A stretch of 64,000 bases of DNA, taken from Salinimicrobium sediminilitoris. Its GTDB lineage: Bacteria > Bacteroidota > Bacteroidia > Flavobacteriales > Flavobacteriaceae. The notes below the pieces were generated by a model. That model saw only the letters and a list, made by a program, of their open reading frames with translations. It had not been told where the DNA came from and ran no database searches. The position numbers and the translations under genes were made by a program. The DNA lies in assembly GCF_020866905.1 (NCBI RefSeq), contig NZ_JAIVCC010000002.1, forward strand, positions 310,001 to 374,000, given 5' to 3'. Below are positions 35,862-44,860 of the stretch, in pieces. Each line of letters opens with the position of its first letter. Within the stretch, counting starts at the first letter, position 1.

Positions 35862-35984
35862 AACGTCCCGTATAAAAAATAGTGCGAGCTGGCGAGCTTG
35901 ATTGTCCGCAGGACAATCAGGCGCAGCAAGCGAGCACGGAGTTTCGAATTGAGACAGGTTTGAGCATTTTTTTTATACGTTGTT
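35862..35984. repeat. Cassette site s9, type A1
   Basis: Complete, with GATTGTCC/GGACAATC. Right end GTTACCAAATTTGG pairs with the start before s10 (TTTTTGGTAAC). Confidence 0.86.
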
Positions 35985-36085
35985 ACCAAATTTGGCGACG
36001 CGTTTGAGTAAAAAGGCTTTTGCAATCGTTTTTATGGCCGGATCAAAATGTCCGCTTCCCTGTCCGACCGAATCTTAGCCCTCTT

Positions 36086-36223
36086 TTAAAACAAGTCCGA
36101 AATCCAGCTTTTTATTAAATCCCAATTTGAAAAAATCGAATAGAAAAAAAGGAAGCTTAGCCCAACTGAAAAAATTTCTTTTTTACTAAAATGATTTTTC
36201 GGAGTGTTTTTAGTATTTGCCAT
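36086..36223 (-). CDS. Cassette gene: 45-residue membrane protein
   Basis: ATG 36223 opens 45 codons ending at TAA 36086-36088: a polar start (MANTKNTPKNHFSKK), one hydrophobic helix (IFSVGLSFLFFYSIF) and a short tail (SNWDLIKSWISDLF). It is the only sensible frame in this 286-bp cassette and lies about 47 bases from the cassette start, the usual place for a gene here. Similar in size class to 54912. Unknown function. Confidence 0.55.
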   Translation of the reverse strand: MANTKNTPKNHFSKKEIFSVGLSFLFFYSIFSNWDLIKSWISDLF

Positions 36224-36269
36224 TTTATAAAATTGTTTGATCTGATATTTTCTGGGAGCCATTTTTGGT

Positions 36270-36390
36270 AACGTCTCATATAAAAACAGTGCAGCTGGCG
36301 GGCGTGATTGTCCGCAGGACAGTTAGGCGTTGCAAGCGAGCACGGACTCTCGAATTGAGACAGGTTTGAGCATTGCTTTTATATGCTGTT
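36270..36390. repeat. Cassette site s10, type A1
   Basis: Hairpin right arm changed to GGACAGTT. Start AACGTCTCATATAAAAACAG. Right end GTTGGCATACG matches GTATGCCAAC before s11 over ten bases. Confidence 0.85.
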
Positions 36391-36399
36391 GGCATACGT

Positions 36400-36792
36400 T
36401 TATTTTCTTACGTACTCCGCTTGGAAACAATCATTGCAGTCGCCAATTAGAATCAGCTGATTTCCTGTAGTAGAAAAGATTTGTCTAAATCCGTTGTCAT
36501 AGACGATCATTTCTCTTGTATCTCCATAAATGACACTTTCTCTTCTTTCAATATTGTAGGGTCGGTCAGATTCTAAGGTTCCATTTACATATTGTTTAAT
36601 GGAGTTGTTGGATATATGTAACGTAACTTCTTTTTGAGTCGATTCTGGCGTCTCGGTTGTACCAGCAAGTCCGCCCGAAGATTCAATCCAGACCCATTCT
36701 CCGACAATTTGATCCGTGGAATCAGTATCTGTTGTGGTTGAACAGCTAATCAAATAGCTCAAGGTCATTAATAGAAAGATGAATTTTTTCAT
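36400..36792 (-). CDS. Cassette gene: small lipoprotein
   Basis: A 130-residue lipoprotein (signal MKKFIFLLMTLSYLISCS, Cys17). The mature domain starts QIVGEWVWIESSGG and looks like the lipocalin-like small beta-barrels common in Bacteroidota. It has a C-terminal Cys pair (GDCNDCF). Function unknown. Confidence 0.75.
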   Translation of the reverse strand: MKKFIFLLMTLSYLISCSTTTDTDSTDQIVGEWVWIESSGGLAGTTETPESTQKEVTLHISNNSIKQYVNGTLESDRPYNIERRESVIYGDTREMIVYDNGFRQIFSTTGNQLILIGDCNDCFQAEYVRK

Positions 36793-36826
36793 AATGGTTA
36801 AGTTTTAAATGGTTTTAATGTATGCC

Positions 36827-36950
36827 AACGTCCCGGTTAACGAAAGTGGCGAGTAGGGAAGTTCCACTTGTCCGGCGTAACGATTTCTTTCTTATGGAAT
36901 TAAAAGTAGGAAATTATCCTTCAAAAAAGCCATTTTTGTTAACCATTGTT
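36827..36950. repeat. Cassette site s11, type C
   Basis: Opens AACGTCCCGGTTAACG, closes GTTAACCATTGTT, with an AAAAAAGCCATTTTT segment next to the closing arm. Confidence 0.85.
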
Positions 36951-37324
36951 GTACAAATGTGCCGCACATCTGAGTAAGCCGTTTTTATATTATTTTTTAT
37001 TCTCCTGGTTGAGATAATAATTTTCGACTTCTTCAAATTTTGATTTTTATCTGATTACGACTGAGTAAGGCCAATCATTCAATTGAAATTAGATATTTCT
37101 TGTTTATTTCAGAACAAGGTTCCTCGGTCTGAGTGGTAATTCCGCTGAATAATCTGATGAAATTCGTTTTTTTTAATTAAATCCGTTAGAGTTAAAATCC
37201 GCTGATCTTTAATTTAAAAGTTAATTTTACTTACCTCTCAAAAATGGCATTTTCAAATCTTCTTTTTTTTTAATTTCACTTCTGAAAATTCGCTCTTATA
37301 TTTTCAGTCCGCGGCATTTTGTAC
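36951..37324. other. ORF-less cassette
   Basis: No convincing gene in 374 bp. It ends with one CTCAAAAATGGCATTTTC unit and TCCGCGGCATTTTGTACAAC, and carries several CTGAGTNNG/TCCG words like those of the other ORF-less cassettes, so it is a distant member of that group. Confidence 0.6.
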
Positions 37325-37446
37325 AACGTCCCGTATAAAAACAGTGCTTGCTGGCAAGCTTGATTGTCCGCAGGACAATCAGGCGCTGCAAGCGAGCACG
37401 GAGCTTCGAATCGAGACTAATTTAAGCATTGTTTTTATACGTTGTT
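37325..37446. repeat. Cassette site s12, type A1
   Basis: Complete, with GATTGTCC/GGACAATC. Right end GTTGTGAAATGC pairs with TTTTTCACAAC before s13. Confidence 0.87.
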
Positions 37447-37794
37447 GTGAAATGCACCGCCCGCCCGAGTAAGCCGCTTCGCTTTTCAATCCGCTGCGTT
37501 TTGCTTTTAAAGTTTTTATTTTCTTACCTCTCAAAAAAGGCAGTTTTGCGTCCAATTTTTTTCTCCGCTTGAGTAAGAAAGTCCGTTGTATTTCAATCCG
37601 AAACTATGATTTTCTTACCTCTCAAAAATGATATTTTTACCGGTTCTTTTTTCTCCGTCTGAGTGTATAATCCGTCGCAGTTCTTCTTTTAAAACTTAAT
37701 TTTCTTTTTTTCCAAAAATGGCATTTTCGCGGTCCGTTTTATTTGAGTCGGTTTTTAATTTTCCCGCGCTACGTTAGTCAGCGGTGTTTTTCAC
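37447..37794. other. ORF-less cassette with ~92-bp tandem units
   Basis: Three degenerate units, marked by CTCAAAAANG motifs near 37531, 37620 and 37710. Same opening (GCCCGCCCGAGTAAGCCGCT) as the cassette at 35417. No frame longer than a dozen codons on the cassette strand. Confidence 0.7.
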
Positions 37795-37916
37795 AACGTC
37801 CCGTATAAAAACAGTGCGAGCTGGCGAGCTTGATTGTCCGCAGGACAATCAGGCGTTGCAAGCGAGCATGGACTTTCGATTTGAGACAGATTTGAGCATT
37901 GTTTTTATATGCTGTT
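37795..37916. repeat. Cassette site s13, type A1
   Basis: Complete, with GATTGTCC/GGACAATC. Right end GTTGTGCAACGTT pairs with AATGTTGCACAAC before s14, a 13-base match apart from position 11. Confidence 0.88.
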
Positions 37917-37941
37917 GTGCAACGTTTTCCTATTCAGGAGT

Positions 37942-39075
37942 TTATAAGTATTTTTCTAAGCCTTTTTCAAGTTCTCCTTCTTTATAACCTACCCAGCGAT
38001 CAACTATTTTACCATCAGGACTAATGAGCAGGAAGGTTGGTGTAACTGAAAAATTATAGCGAATGGCACTTTCACTGTACCTCCCCTGACCATCCCACAA
38101 GCTTGGCCATTGATTTCCATCGCGCTCAATAGAATGCAACCAATCCTTCTTCTGCGGATCAGCAGAGAAGTCCACAATATTAAGAGATTTCTGGTGTTGG
38201 TTATAAATCGCCTTAAGTTCATCTGTAGCTCTAATGCAAAATCCACAATAGGCGGAAGTGAAATTAATTAAAAGGAACTTGTTATCTTCCTTTAGGCCCG
38301 CTAAACTCGATTTTTCACCGGACTTTTTTATTCCCTCAAAATTGAGGTACGGATCGCCTTTTGCTATATGATTGGACTCTAAATATATTTTAATTATTCT
38401 TCCGAACTTGCTTTGCTTTAGCTCATCTGTGTAGTCGTTAAATATTAGTTCCACCGAATCCCTTGGAATTTCATCCTTTAAAAATGTAAGATTAAGAATA
38501 CTGGCATAATTGTCATTGTTCTCTTTGATGTATTTAATCGTTTTGTTCCTTGTGACGCTATCAATGTTGCCGACACTTTCCATAAATCTCTCTCTCGTTG
38601 CCTCTTTTTGTGCAACAGGCAAGGCGTGGTAACCAAATATAAGTGAGTCTCTTCTGATATTAAGTTCTTTTGTGATATCCATCGATTTACGATAATTGGC
38701 GTCAATAGTAGAACCCAGAGTTTTCACGTTCCAAGCAAAATCCTTTTTGTTAGCACTTAATTCTAAATCATCATTTCCGATGAGTAGAGGTGTATAGACG
38801 TAGTCCTCACCATCAGTTGCTCTTAACCAGAATAAGGTGGGAGGATTGACAATATGACCCTCCATACGAAACTCGTTGTTCTTGACCAGAGCGCTGTCGA
38901 CATTAGCATTGGTTTCAAGGCTATAAAGGTAAAACTTAGTACCTTCGGTGAAACCGGTAACATTTCCTGTTATCTGGTAGATCTCATTTTGATTCGGGGC
39001 TTTTTGTTGATCTGGCTTACAACCTATCAACGTTAGAAATGCAAAGACAAAAAGCGATGGCTTTTGAAGGATCAT
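37942..39075 (-). CDS. Cassette gene: DUF4369-TlpA-like thiol:disulfide protein
   Basis: The second-largest cassette product, 377 residues. A signal peptide with lipobox (FLTLIGCKPD, Cys19) is followed by a DUF4369-like N-terminal domain (YQITGNVTGFTEGTKFYLYSL) and a C-terminal TlpA thioredoxin domain with active site YCGFC and cis-Pro VTPTFLLISPDGKIVDRWVG. It should act on disulfides in the periplasm. This is a common Bacteroidota domain pair, carried here as a cassette. Confidence 0.86.
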   Translation of the reverse strand: MILQKPSLFVFAFLTLIGCKPDQQKAPNQNEIYQITGNVTGFTEGTKFYLYSLETNANVDSALVKNNEFRMEGHIVNPPTLFWLRATDGEDYVYTPLLIGNDDLELSANKKDFAWNVKTLGSTIDANYRKSMDITKELNIRRDSLIFGYHALPVAQKEATRERFMESVGNIDSVTRNKTIKYIKENNDNYASILNLTFLKDEIPRDSVELIFNDYTDELKQSKFGRIIKIYLESNHIAKGDPYLNFEGIKKSGEKSSLAGLKEDNKFLLINFTSAYCGFCIRATDELKAIYNQHQKSLNIVDFSADPQKKDWLHSIERDGNQWPSLWDGQGRYSESAIRYNFSVTPTFLLISPDGKIVDRWVGYKEGELEKGLEKYL

Positions 39076-39143
39076 TTTTAATTTAGTTTTGTAGTGAATA
39101 TCATCTTAATATTCTTATGATACTGTTTATTGTAATGTTGCAC

Positions 39144-39265
39144 AACGTCCCGAATAACGCAAGTTGCGGGATGGACAGACAAAACTGTCCGTTAAACACT
39201 ATTTTAAAAGGTAGTCAAAAATGTCATTTTTGACAGGTATTCCGCAATTTGTGTTATTCATTGTT
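39144..39265. repeat. Cassette site s14, type B
   Basis: Arm AATAACGCAAGTTGCGG and a perfect GTCAAAAATG-T-CATTTTTGAC hairpin. Right end GTTGGCAGCTGGC matches GCTTGCTGCCAAC before s15. Confidence 0.88.
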
Positions 39266-39808
39266 GGCAGCTGGCTTTATCCGTTCATCAATTTCTCGAT
39301 TGATAATTTTCCAATCTTCATAATTATCAAATCTCAGCTTTTTATATGGCTCAATTGTCCGTTTCAAATCCGCTTCAATTTGCCCTGTATCCCCAATAAT
39401 TTGAGAATCTGCTAAATATAAGTCATTATCAAAAAGATACAGAGCTTCCCAATCTGTTTCATCTATTTTTAATTCCATACAGATTTTATGTAAATCACGT
39501 GCAGCCTCTTTTGTAGAAATTTTTCCTGCAAATAGATTTCGACTAATAAAACTTACAAGAATTCTGAAGGCTTTGTTTTGGTTCTCGCCTTGGGTTCTCA
39601 TCTTAATAGCATAATCTATTTGTCTGGCGTCCGCTTCGCTTCCACTTATAAGTTCCAAGAGAATAGGATCATAGGTGTCCGATTTTTCGATTGATTCCAT
39701 AGCCCAATTCCAAATTTCCTGTTTTGTTACAAAACCATAATTCATAGACAGCCTAAGTGCTTCCAGAAAGTCAGAGGGAATGTTGTCGGTTGAGAATATT
39801 TGTATCAT
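39254..39808 (-). CDS. Cassette gene: soluble protein of unknown function
   Basis: A 184-residue acidic cytoplasmic protein (IPSDFLEALRLSMNYGFVTKQEIWNWAMESIE). No recognised family. The C-terminus (RIKPAANNE) and stop are encoded by site s14; the cassette product at 49438 ends in the same way (RIKPAANGR), which shows that related site edges were used. Confidence 0.68.
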   Translation of the reverse strand: MIQIFSTDNIPSDFLEALRLSMNYGFVTKQEIWNWAMESIEKSDTYDPILLELISGSEADARQIDYAIKMRTQGENQNKAFRILVSFISRNLFAGKISTKEAARDLHKICMELKIDETDWEALYLFDNDLYLADSQIIGDTGQIEADLKRTIEPYKKLRFDNYEDWKIINREIDERIKPAANNE

Positions 39809-39829
39809 ATGATTTTTTAGCTTGCTGCC

Positions 39830-39951
39830 AACGTCTCGTATAAAAACAGTGCGGCGATTTCGGCGTGATTTTCCGCAGGAAAATCAGACGCAGCAAGCAC
39901 GCACAGACTTTCGAATCGAGACAGGTTTAAGCATTGTTTTTATACATTGTT
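39830..39951. repeat. Cassette site s15, type A2
   Basis: Hairpin GATTTTCC/GGAAAATC, a paired change from type A1, and GGCGATTTCGGCG instead of GAGCTGGCGAG. Right end GTTGCCAACAGTAT. Confidence 0.87.
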
Positions 39952-39965
39952 GCCAACAGTATTTT

Positions 39966-40550
39966 TTAGTTCAATTCCATAAATATCAAGTCCAAAAATA
40001 GTTTCCGATACATTATTTTTTCAAATTCCTTCTCCGGTATCTTATTTAATGCATCCAGAAGATAATTACTGTCAGATTTTAGATTCCCATAAGCTTCAAA
40101 TTTATTGTAAGCAAGTGCGAACTTGTATTGCCAAATAGAGTGATCAGACTCATCTAGGATGTTGAGTTGTTCGAATAAATATCCATAACAGGATAGAAAG
40201 GAATTGGTTGGAAAAAGCATATACGGATCAAATTCAAGATCTTCTTTAAACTTCCCTAGGATATCGCCTTCTATTTTATTTTGACTCACCTTTTTTAATA
40301 AATCTCTATATCCTGTCTTGCTCACCTCATTTAAATATTTTTCCCGTAGGAGTAAATTTTCAAACAGACTGTGAATGTTCTGCTTATAAATCGGTTTGCC
40401 TTCAATAGGTCCGTAATCAGTTACTAGTCTATTATATTTAATCTCTGAGCAAAGTTTGAATTTTTCGTCCGCTACAGAATTTGAGGTGCTCTTTTTTGAG
40501 CCACAGGATGAGATCAGAACCAGAGAAATTATATAAAGAAGTTTTTTCAT
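39966..40550 (-). CDS. Cassette gene: lipoprotein
   Basis: A 194-residue lipoprotein (MKKLLYIISLVLISSCGSKKS, Cys16) with a largely helical mature part. The start is ATG 40550; the upstream frame is translated attC. Unknown function. Confidence 0.72.
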   Translation of the reverse strand: MKKLLYIISLVLISSCGSKKSTSNSVADEKFKLCSEIKYNRLVTDYGPIEGKPIYKQNIHSLFENLLLREKYLNEVSKTGYRDLLKKVSQNKIEGDILGKFKEDLEFDPYMLFPTNSFLSCYGYLFEQLNILDESDHSIWQYKFALAYNKFEAYGNLKSDSNYLLDALNKIPEKEFEKIMYRKLFLDLIFMELN

Positions 40551-40559
40551 ATTGTTGGC

Positions 40560-40681
40560 AACGTCCCGTATAAAAAAAGTGCGAGCGGGCGAGCGTGATT
40601 GTCCGCAGGACAATCAGGCGTTGCAAGCGAGCGAGGACTTTCGATTCGAGACTGATTTAAGCATTGTTTTTATATGTTGTT
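40560..40681. repeat. Cassette site s16, type A1
   Basis: Complete, with GATTGTCC/GGACAATC. Right end GTTGTGCTTAGTG matches TTAAGCACAAC before s17. Confidence 0.88.
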
Positions 40682-40716
40682 GTGCTTAGTGTTTATTCGT
40701 CATCCTGGTCCAGCTA

Positions 40717-41133
40717 TCATTTCTTGTCAGTACTTATTTCTTTCCAGTCCCAATATTTTGAATATAACTCGTCGTGCAGCATTTCCGCATTTTCTGCTAT
40801 TTCGTCGGTTTTATCCACAAGACTGATTTCAGTCCATTCACCTAATTCTTCGTCAGGGTCAGTTGTTCCATCAATTATATTAAGTAATTCAAATAGAACT
40901 CCTGCTGAATTGTCAGCTAATATCTTTCTAAGCGCACTTTTAAAAGTCGGGTCGTTTTTTAAATTTTGTAATGATAAATTTTCCTCTTCGGTCAAACCCC
41001 CATTTGGTGGATAAGTCAGAGAATCTGTCATTTCTCCCTTTTCTAATTGATCAACAATATTTTCTGCTTTTTCTTCAATTTTTTGCTGAAGAAATAACAT
41101 CAATGTATTCCTGTTATGTTCTGATAGCATCAT
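40717..41133 (-). CDS. Cassette gene: acidic cytoplasmic protein
   Basis: A 138-residue, strongly acidic protein (TYPPNGGLTEEENLSLQNLKND; GTTDPDEELGEWTEISLVDK) without signal peptide. I do not recognise a family. The acidic composition recalls DNA-mimic or immunity proteins, but that is only an analogy. Confidence 0.65.
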   Translation of the reverse strand: MMLSEHNRNTLMLFLQQKIEEKAENIVDQLEKGEMTDSLTYPPNGGLTEEENLSLQNLKNDPTFKSALRKILADNSAGVLFELLNIIDGTTDPDEELGEWTEISLVDKTDEIAENAEMLHDELYSKYWDWKEISTDKK

Positions 41134-41161
41134 TTATTTTTCTTTTTTTTACATTAAGCAC

Positions 41162-41282
41162 AACGTCTCGTATAAAAACTGTGCGAGCTGGCGGGCGTGA
41201 TTGTCCGCAGGACAATCCGCTGAGCAAGCAAGCAAGGAATCTCGATTCAAGAACAAATTGAGCATTGTTTTTATATGTTGTT
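41162..41282. repeat. Cassette site s17, type A1
   Basis: Hairpin intact; after it CCGCTGAG replaces AGGCGTTG. Right end GTTGTAGCACG matches ATGTGCTACAAC before s18. Confidence 0.86.
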
Positions 41283-41292
41283 GTAGCACGTT

Positions 41293-41877
41293 TTATTTCA
41301 AATACTCCACGTCAGACCGAACTTTTTTTCGCCATTGCGGTCCGTATTTATCATCCAATAATTTAAACATTCTCTCATTGTACAATTTTAGACAGTCCAT
41401 TGCAGGAGGAGAATCTCCAAAGTCGTAATATTGAATATTATATTTCCTCTCAAAACGTTTGTCGGCTTTAGTGTTAGCTATTGGCGCAATAGATCCGAAC
41501 AGCAGTAATTTAGGAGTTCCATTTTTCCAGTCCGATTCAGCTTTCTCGGCATCAAACTCACAATCAGCTTTTAGCACGAAGAGTTCGTTTGTTATTCCAT
41601 TATTTGTGGTTACTTCAAATTCTTGAGTAGGAAATCCAAATGCGGAGATCTTAAGCACGTATTTCTGGTTCGGTTCTAAATTTTTTAAACGAAATTTTCC
41701 AAGACTATCCGCAATTGTTCCTGGATGTCGAGTTTGCAGCTCTTGAATGTAAATTTCCGCGTCGGGTTTTTTACCTGTCAATTCAGATAATATAGTTCCC
41801 CTGATTTCGACTTGTGCATAGGTTAATCCACAAACGAAGATCATAATCACTGTAAATATGTTATTATTCGGTTTCAT
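41293..41877 (-). CDS. Cassette gene: exported CarbopepD_reg-like protein
   Basis: A 194-residue exported protein (signal up to CGLTYA). An Ig-like carboxypeptidase-regulatory domain (VEIRGTILSELTGKKPDAEIYIQE to residue ~100) is followed by a segment FERKYNIQYYDFGDSPPAMDCLKLYNERMFKLLDDKYGPQWR, a small domain that I associate with Bacteroidota secreted proteins. Function unknown. Confidence 0.75.
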   Translation of the reverse strand: MKPNNNIFTVIMIFVCGLTYAQVEIRGTILSELTGKKPDAEIYIQELQTRHPGTIADSLGKFRLKNLEPNQKYVLKISAFGFPTQEFEVTTNNGITNELFVLKADCEFDAEKAESDWKNGTPKLLLFGSIAPIANTKADKRFERKYNIQYYDFGDSPPAMDCLKLYNERMFKLLDDKYGPQWRKKVRSDVEYLK

Positions 41878-41893
41878 TTTTTCAATGTGCTAC

Positions 41894-42016
41894 AACGTCC
41901 CGAATAACGCAAGTTGCGGCTTGGGAACTCGAATTTGTCAGTTAAATACCTAATTTTAAAGGTAGCCAAAAATGCCATTTTTGGAAGGTATTCCGCAATT
42001 TGTGTTATTTATTGTT
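41894..42016. repeat. Cassette site s18, type B (first of a duplicated cassette)
   Basis: Almost identical to s19, which lies 654 bp to the right. Contains CCAAAAATG-C-CATTTTTGG. Confidence 0.88.
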
Positions 42017-42050
42017 GTGTGCAGGTGTTTTATGTCCGGGAGAGAGGAGA

Positions 42051-42479
42051 TTATTCTGTCATTCCCATTTGATTAATAGCCTGTTCTTCTTGTGGGGAAA
42101 TCGAAAAGCTTAATTCAGTCCACGCAGTACCTTCTACTCCTTTAAAAAATAGTTTATTACCTTTTCTTTCTACCGTGAAAAGAAAATTAGAAAGGTCAGC
42201 ATCTTCTTGAGGATTTACTTTATCTAAATCAGTCATTCCATATTCATCAATAGCTTGAGGTTTACTGTTGTCCGATAGATTGTAAGACAAGGTTTTCCAG
42301 GCACAACCTTCTTTGCACTCCATAGCAATTTTATTATTGTTTGAGTTTTGAACAACTAACAAAAAATCAGTCAATTGAATCTCCTTATTTTCTTGTGCAA
42401 ACAACTCGGACGTTGAAAAGGTCATTATAAAAGTCAAAATCATCAATTGTAGTAATCCGTATTTTTTAGAAGTTTTCAT
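42051..42479 (-). CDS. Cassette gene: exported protein, duplicated copy 1
   Basis: A 142-residue exported protein (signal LMILTFIMTFSTSELFAQ). The mature part holds two similar segments, MECKEGCAWKTLSYNLS and FKGVEGTAWTELSFSIS, so it arose by internal duplication of a ~55-residue unit. The copy at 42705 differs in only a handful of residues. The cassette and its site are duplicated in tandem. Confidence 0.78.
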   Translation of the reverse strand: MKTSKKYGLLQLMILTFIMTFSTSELFAQENKEIQLTDFLLVVQNSNNNKIAMECKEGCAWKTLSYNLSDNSKPQAIDEYGMTDLDKVNPQEDADLSNFLFTVERKGNKLFFKGVEGTAWTELSFSISPQEEQAINQMGMTE

Positions 42480-42547
42480 AATATTTTGAATTTTAATGTT
42501 TTATCTAATTTATGAATTATTATTCGGATTTTTTTCCACTTGCACAC

Positions 42548-42670
42548 AACGTCCCGAATAACGCAAGTTGCGGCTTGGGAACTCGAATTTGTCAGTTAAA
42601 TACCTAATTTTAAAGGTAGCCAAAAATGCCATTTTTGGAAGGTATTCCGCAATTTGTGTTATTTATTGTT
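42548..42670. repeat. Cassette site s19, type B (second copy)
   Basis: Near-identical to s18; same right end GTTGTGTGCAGGTG, same start TTGCACACAAC before s20. Confidence 0.88.
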
Positions 42671-42704
42671 GTGTGCAGGTGTTTTATGTCCGGGAGAGAG
42701 GAGG

Positions 42705-43133
42705 TTATTCTGTCATGCCCATTTGATTAATAGCCTGTTCTTCTTGTGGGGAAATCGAAAAACTTAATTCAGTCCACGCAGTACCTTCTACTCCTTTAAA
42801 AAATAGTTTATTACCTTTTCTTTCTACCGTGAAAAGAAAATTAGAGAGGTCAGCATCTTCTTGAGGATTTACTTTATCTAAATCAGTCATTCCATATTCA
42901 TCAATAGCTTGAGGTTTACTGTTGTCCGATAGATTGTAAGACAAGGTTTCCCAGGCACAACCTTCTTTGCACTCCATAGCAATTTTATTATTGTCTGAGT
43001 TTTGAACAACTAACAAAAAATCAGTCAGTTGATTCTCCTTATTTTCTTGTGCAAACAACTCGGACGGTGAAAAGGTCATTATAAAAGTCAAAATCATCAA
43101 TTGTAGTAATCCGTATTTTTTAGAAGTTTTCAT
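42705..43133 (-). CDS. Cassette gene: exported protein, duplicated copy 2
   Basis: 142 residues, nearly identical to the product of 42051: I see S to P in the signal peptide, I to N in KEIQL/KENQL, N to D in NSNNN/NSDNN and K to T in WKTLS/WETLS (K to E). The few changes are spread over the gene, so the duplication is recent but not brand new. Confidence 0.78.
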   Translation of the reverse strand: MKTSKKYGLLQLMILTFIMTFSPSELFAQENKENQLTDFLLVVQNSDNNKIAMECKEGCAWETLSYNLSDNSKPQAIDEYGMTDLDKVNPQEDADLSNFLFTVERKGNKLFFKGVEGTAWTELSFSISPQEEQAINQMGMTE

Positions 43134-43200
43134 AATATTTTGAATTTTAATGTTTTATCTAATTTATGAATTATTATTCGGATTTTTTCCACTTGCACAC

Positions 43201-43324
43201 AACGTTCCCGGTTAACAAAAGTGGCGTGTAGGGAAGGAATCACTTTCCGGCGTAACGGGTTTTTCTTATGGAAATAAATGTAGGAAATTATCTCTCAAAA
43301 AAGCCATTTTGGATAACCGCTGTT
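43201..43324. repeat. Cassette site s20, type C
   Basis: Opens AACGTTCCCGGTTAACAAAAG, with one extra T in the spacer, and closes GGATAACCGCTGTT. Right end GTTGTAGCAAG. Confidence 0.84.
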
Positions 43325-43337
43325 GTAGCAAGTTTTT

Positions 43338-43730
43338 TTATTCAACCTTTATAAATGATCGTTTTCCATAGGTCAGAGTATACAGAAGTAGCAGCACGAT
43401 GGGAATACAAAGAAGAAGTAAAAGTTCTAATTTTAGATCAGTCAGATAAACTAGACCTGGTAAAATAAAAATGACTGGAATTGTCCATTTAGATTTATCG
43501 GAACTTTTTAGTACAATTTCTCTTTCCTCATCTTTTTCAAGATTTAAAGAAATTTTCTTAGTTTCAAACCAGTCTATTTTTGCGAAAAGTTGATGTTCGC
43601 CATCTGGTATATTAAATTCTTTTATGTCTCCTTTTCCAACTTCTCCGATTTTCTGATTGTCGAGAAAGATTTTGTAGTCTCTTACTCCGCCATACCATTG
43701 GTTACTTCTATGGATTCGTAATTTGCCCAT
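43338..43730 (-). CDS. Cassette gene: PEGA-like domain membrane protein
   Basis: A 130-residue protein: an N-terminal beta domain (YKIFLDNQKIGEVGKGDIKEFNIPDGEHQLFAKIDW) resembling PEGA/Ig-like carrier domains, then two hydrophobic helices. Start ATG 43730; the upstream frame is attC. Unknown function. Confidence 0.72.
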   Translation of the reverse strand: MGKLRIHRSNQWYGGVRDYKIFLDNQKIGEVGKGDIKEFNIPDGEHQLFAKIDWFETKKISLNLEKDEEREIVLKSSDKSKWTIPVIFILPGLVYLTDLKLELLLLLCIPIVLLLLYTLTYGKRSFIKVE

Positions 43731-43763
43731 TTTGTAAATATATGAGTGTTTTAAATTTGCTAC

Positions 43764-43886
43764 AACGTCTCGTATAAAAACAGTGCAGCGGTTGCCGGCG
43801 ATGATTTTCCGCAGGAAAATCAGACGCAGCAAGTACGCACAGACTTTCGAGCCGACACTAAGATAGCATTGTTTTTATACATTGTT
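43764..43886. repeat. Cassette site s21, type A2
   Basis: GATTTTCC/GGAAAATC hairpin with TTGCCGGCGAT before it. Belongs to the ORF-less cassette to its right. Confidence 0.87.
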
Positions 43887-44325
43887 GCCAAATAGTGCTG
43901 CCCGCCCGAGTGAGCCGTTTCGCTTTTCAATCCGCTGCGTTTTGTTTTAAAGTATTTGTTTTCTTACCTCTCAAAAATGGTAAATTTTGCGTTCTCTTTT
44001 TTTTCTCCGTTTTGAGTGAGGAAATCCGCTGCCTTTATCTTTGAACCTCCATTTTTATTACCTGTCAAAAATGATATTTTCCAGGTTCTTTTTTTCCGCC
44101 CGAGTAAATTGTCCGACGCAATTGTTCTTTTAAAATCTAATTATTCTTACTTCCCAAAAAGCCAATTTTCAAACTTGTTTTTTTATCCGATTGAGTAAGA
44201 ATCCGTTTATAATTTTCTTTAAAAAATCAATTTTGCTTACCTCTCAAAAATGGTATTTTAGGAGTCCGTTTTATTCAAGCCAGTTTTTAAATTTTCCCAT
44301 TTCGTTTGTCAGCAGCATTTTTGGC
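43887..44325. other. ORF-less cassette with ~92-bp tandem units
   Basis: Four degenerate units around CTCAAAAATG/TCAAAAATG motifs near 43971, 44064, 44153 and 44246. Same opening as at 35417 (GCCCGCCCGAGTGAGCCG) and no gene on the cassette strand. Confidence 0.7.
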
Positions 44326-44447
44326 AACGTGGCGTATAAAAACAGTGCGAGCTAGCGAGCTTGATTGTCCGCAGGACAATCAGGCGCAGCAAGCGAACAC
44401 GGAGTTTCGATTTGAGACTAAATTTAGCATTGTTTTTATATAGTGTT
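44326..44447. repeat. Cassette site s22, type A1
   Basis: The conserved spacer reads AACGTGGCG instead of AACGTCCCG, the only site with this change. Hairpin intact. Right end GTTGTGAGCCGTTG. Confidence 0.85.
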
Positions 44448-44705
44448 GTGAGCCGTTGTTTTATTTTAAAGTCCGTTGCAATGAAGTCTTTAAAATGACC
44501 TTTTTGACTGGTTTTCCTGGTAAACACCATCGGTCAAAAGTCCGCTTTATTCACAAACTATACCTTCCAAAAATGCCAAAAAAAAGCGCCACTTGCGGCT
44601 GAGTGATGTTTTATCGCGTAGCTTTTTTTCTGCGTTTTTACACCAGCAGCAGCACAAAAGCGGAAATTTCCTAATTGCGCTCCCCTCCTGCCTGCAATGG
44701 CTCAC
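44448..44705. other. ORF-less cassette homologous to 61157-61407
   Basis: Shares GGTCAAAAGTCCGCT, AAAAAAGCGCCACTTGCG and CGTAGCTTTTTTTC words in the same order with the cassette at 61157. No ATG-started gene. A frame open in both copies (ending CE) has no common start, so I treat them as non-coding relatives. Confidence 0.6.
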
Positions 44706-44825
44706 AACGTCTCGTATAAAAACTGTGCGAGCGGGCGAGCGTGATTGTCCGCAGGACAATCCGCAATGCAAGCGAGCACATAGTTTCGATTCAACAATAA
44801 ATAAGCTTTGTTTTTATATATTGTT
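44706..44825. repeat. Cassette site s23, type A1
   Basis: Hairpin intact, then CCGCAATGC. Right arm slightly decayed (GCTTTGTTTTTATATATT). Right end GTTGGCAGCTGACC. Confidence 0.85.
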
Positions 44826-44860
44826 GGCAGCTGACCTATTAGTAATCCGATTAAACGTTT

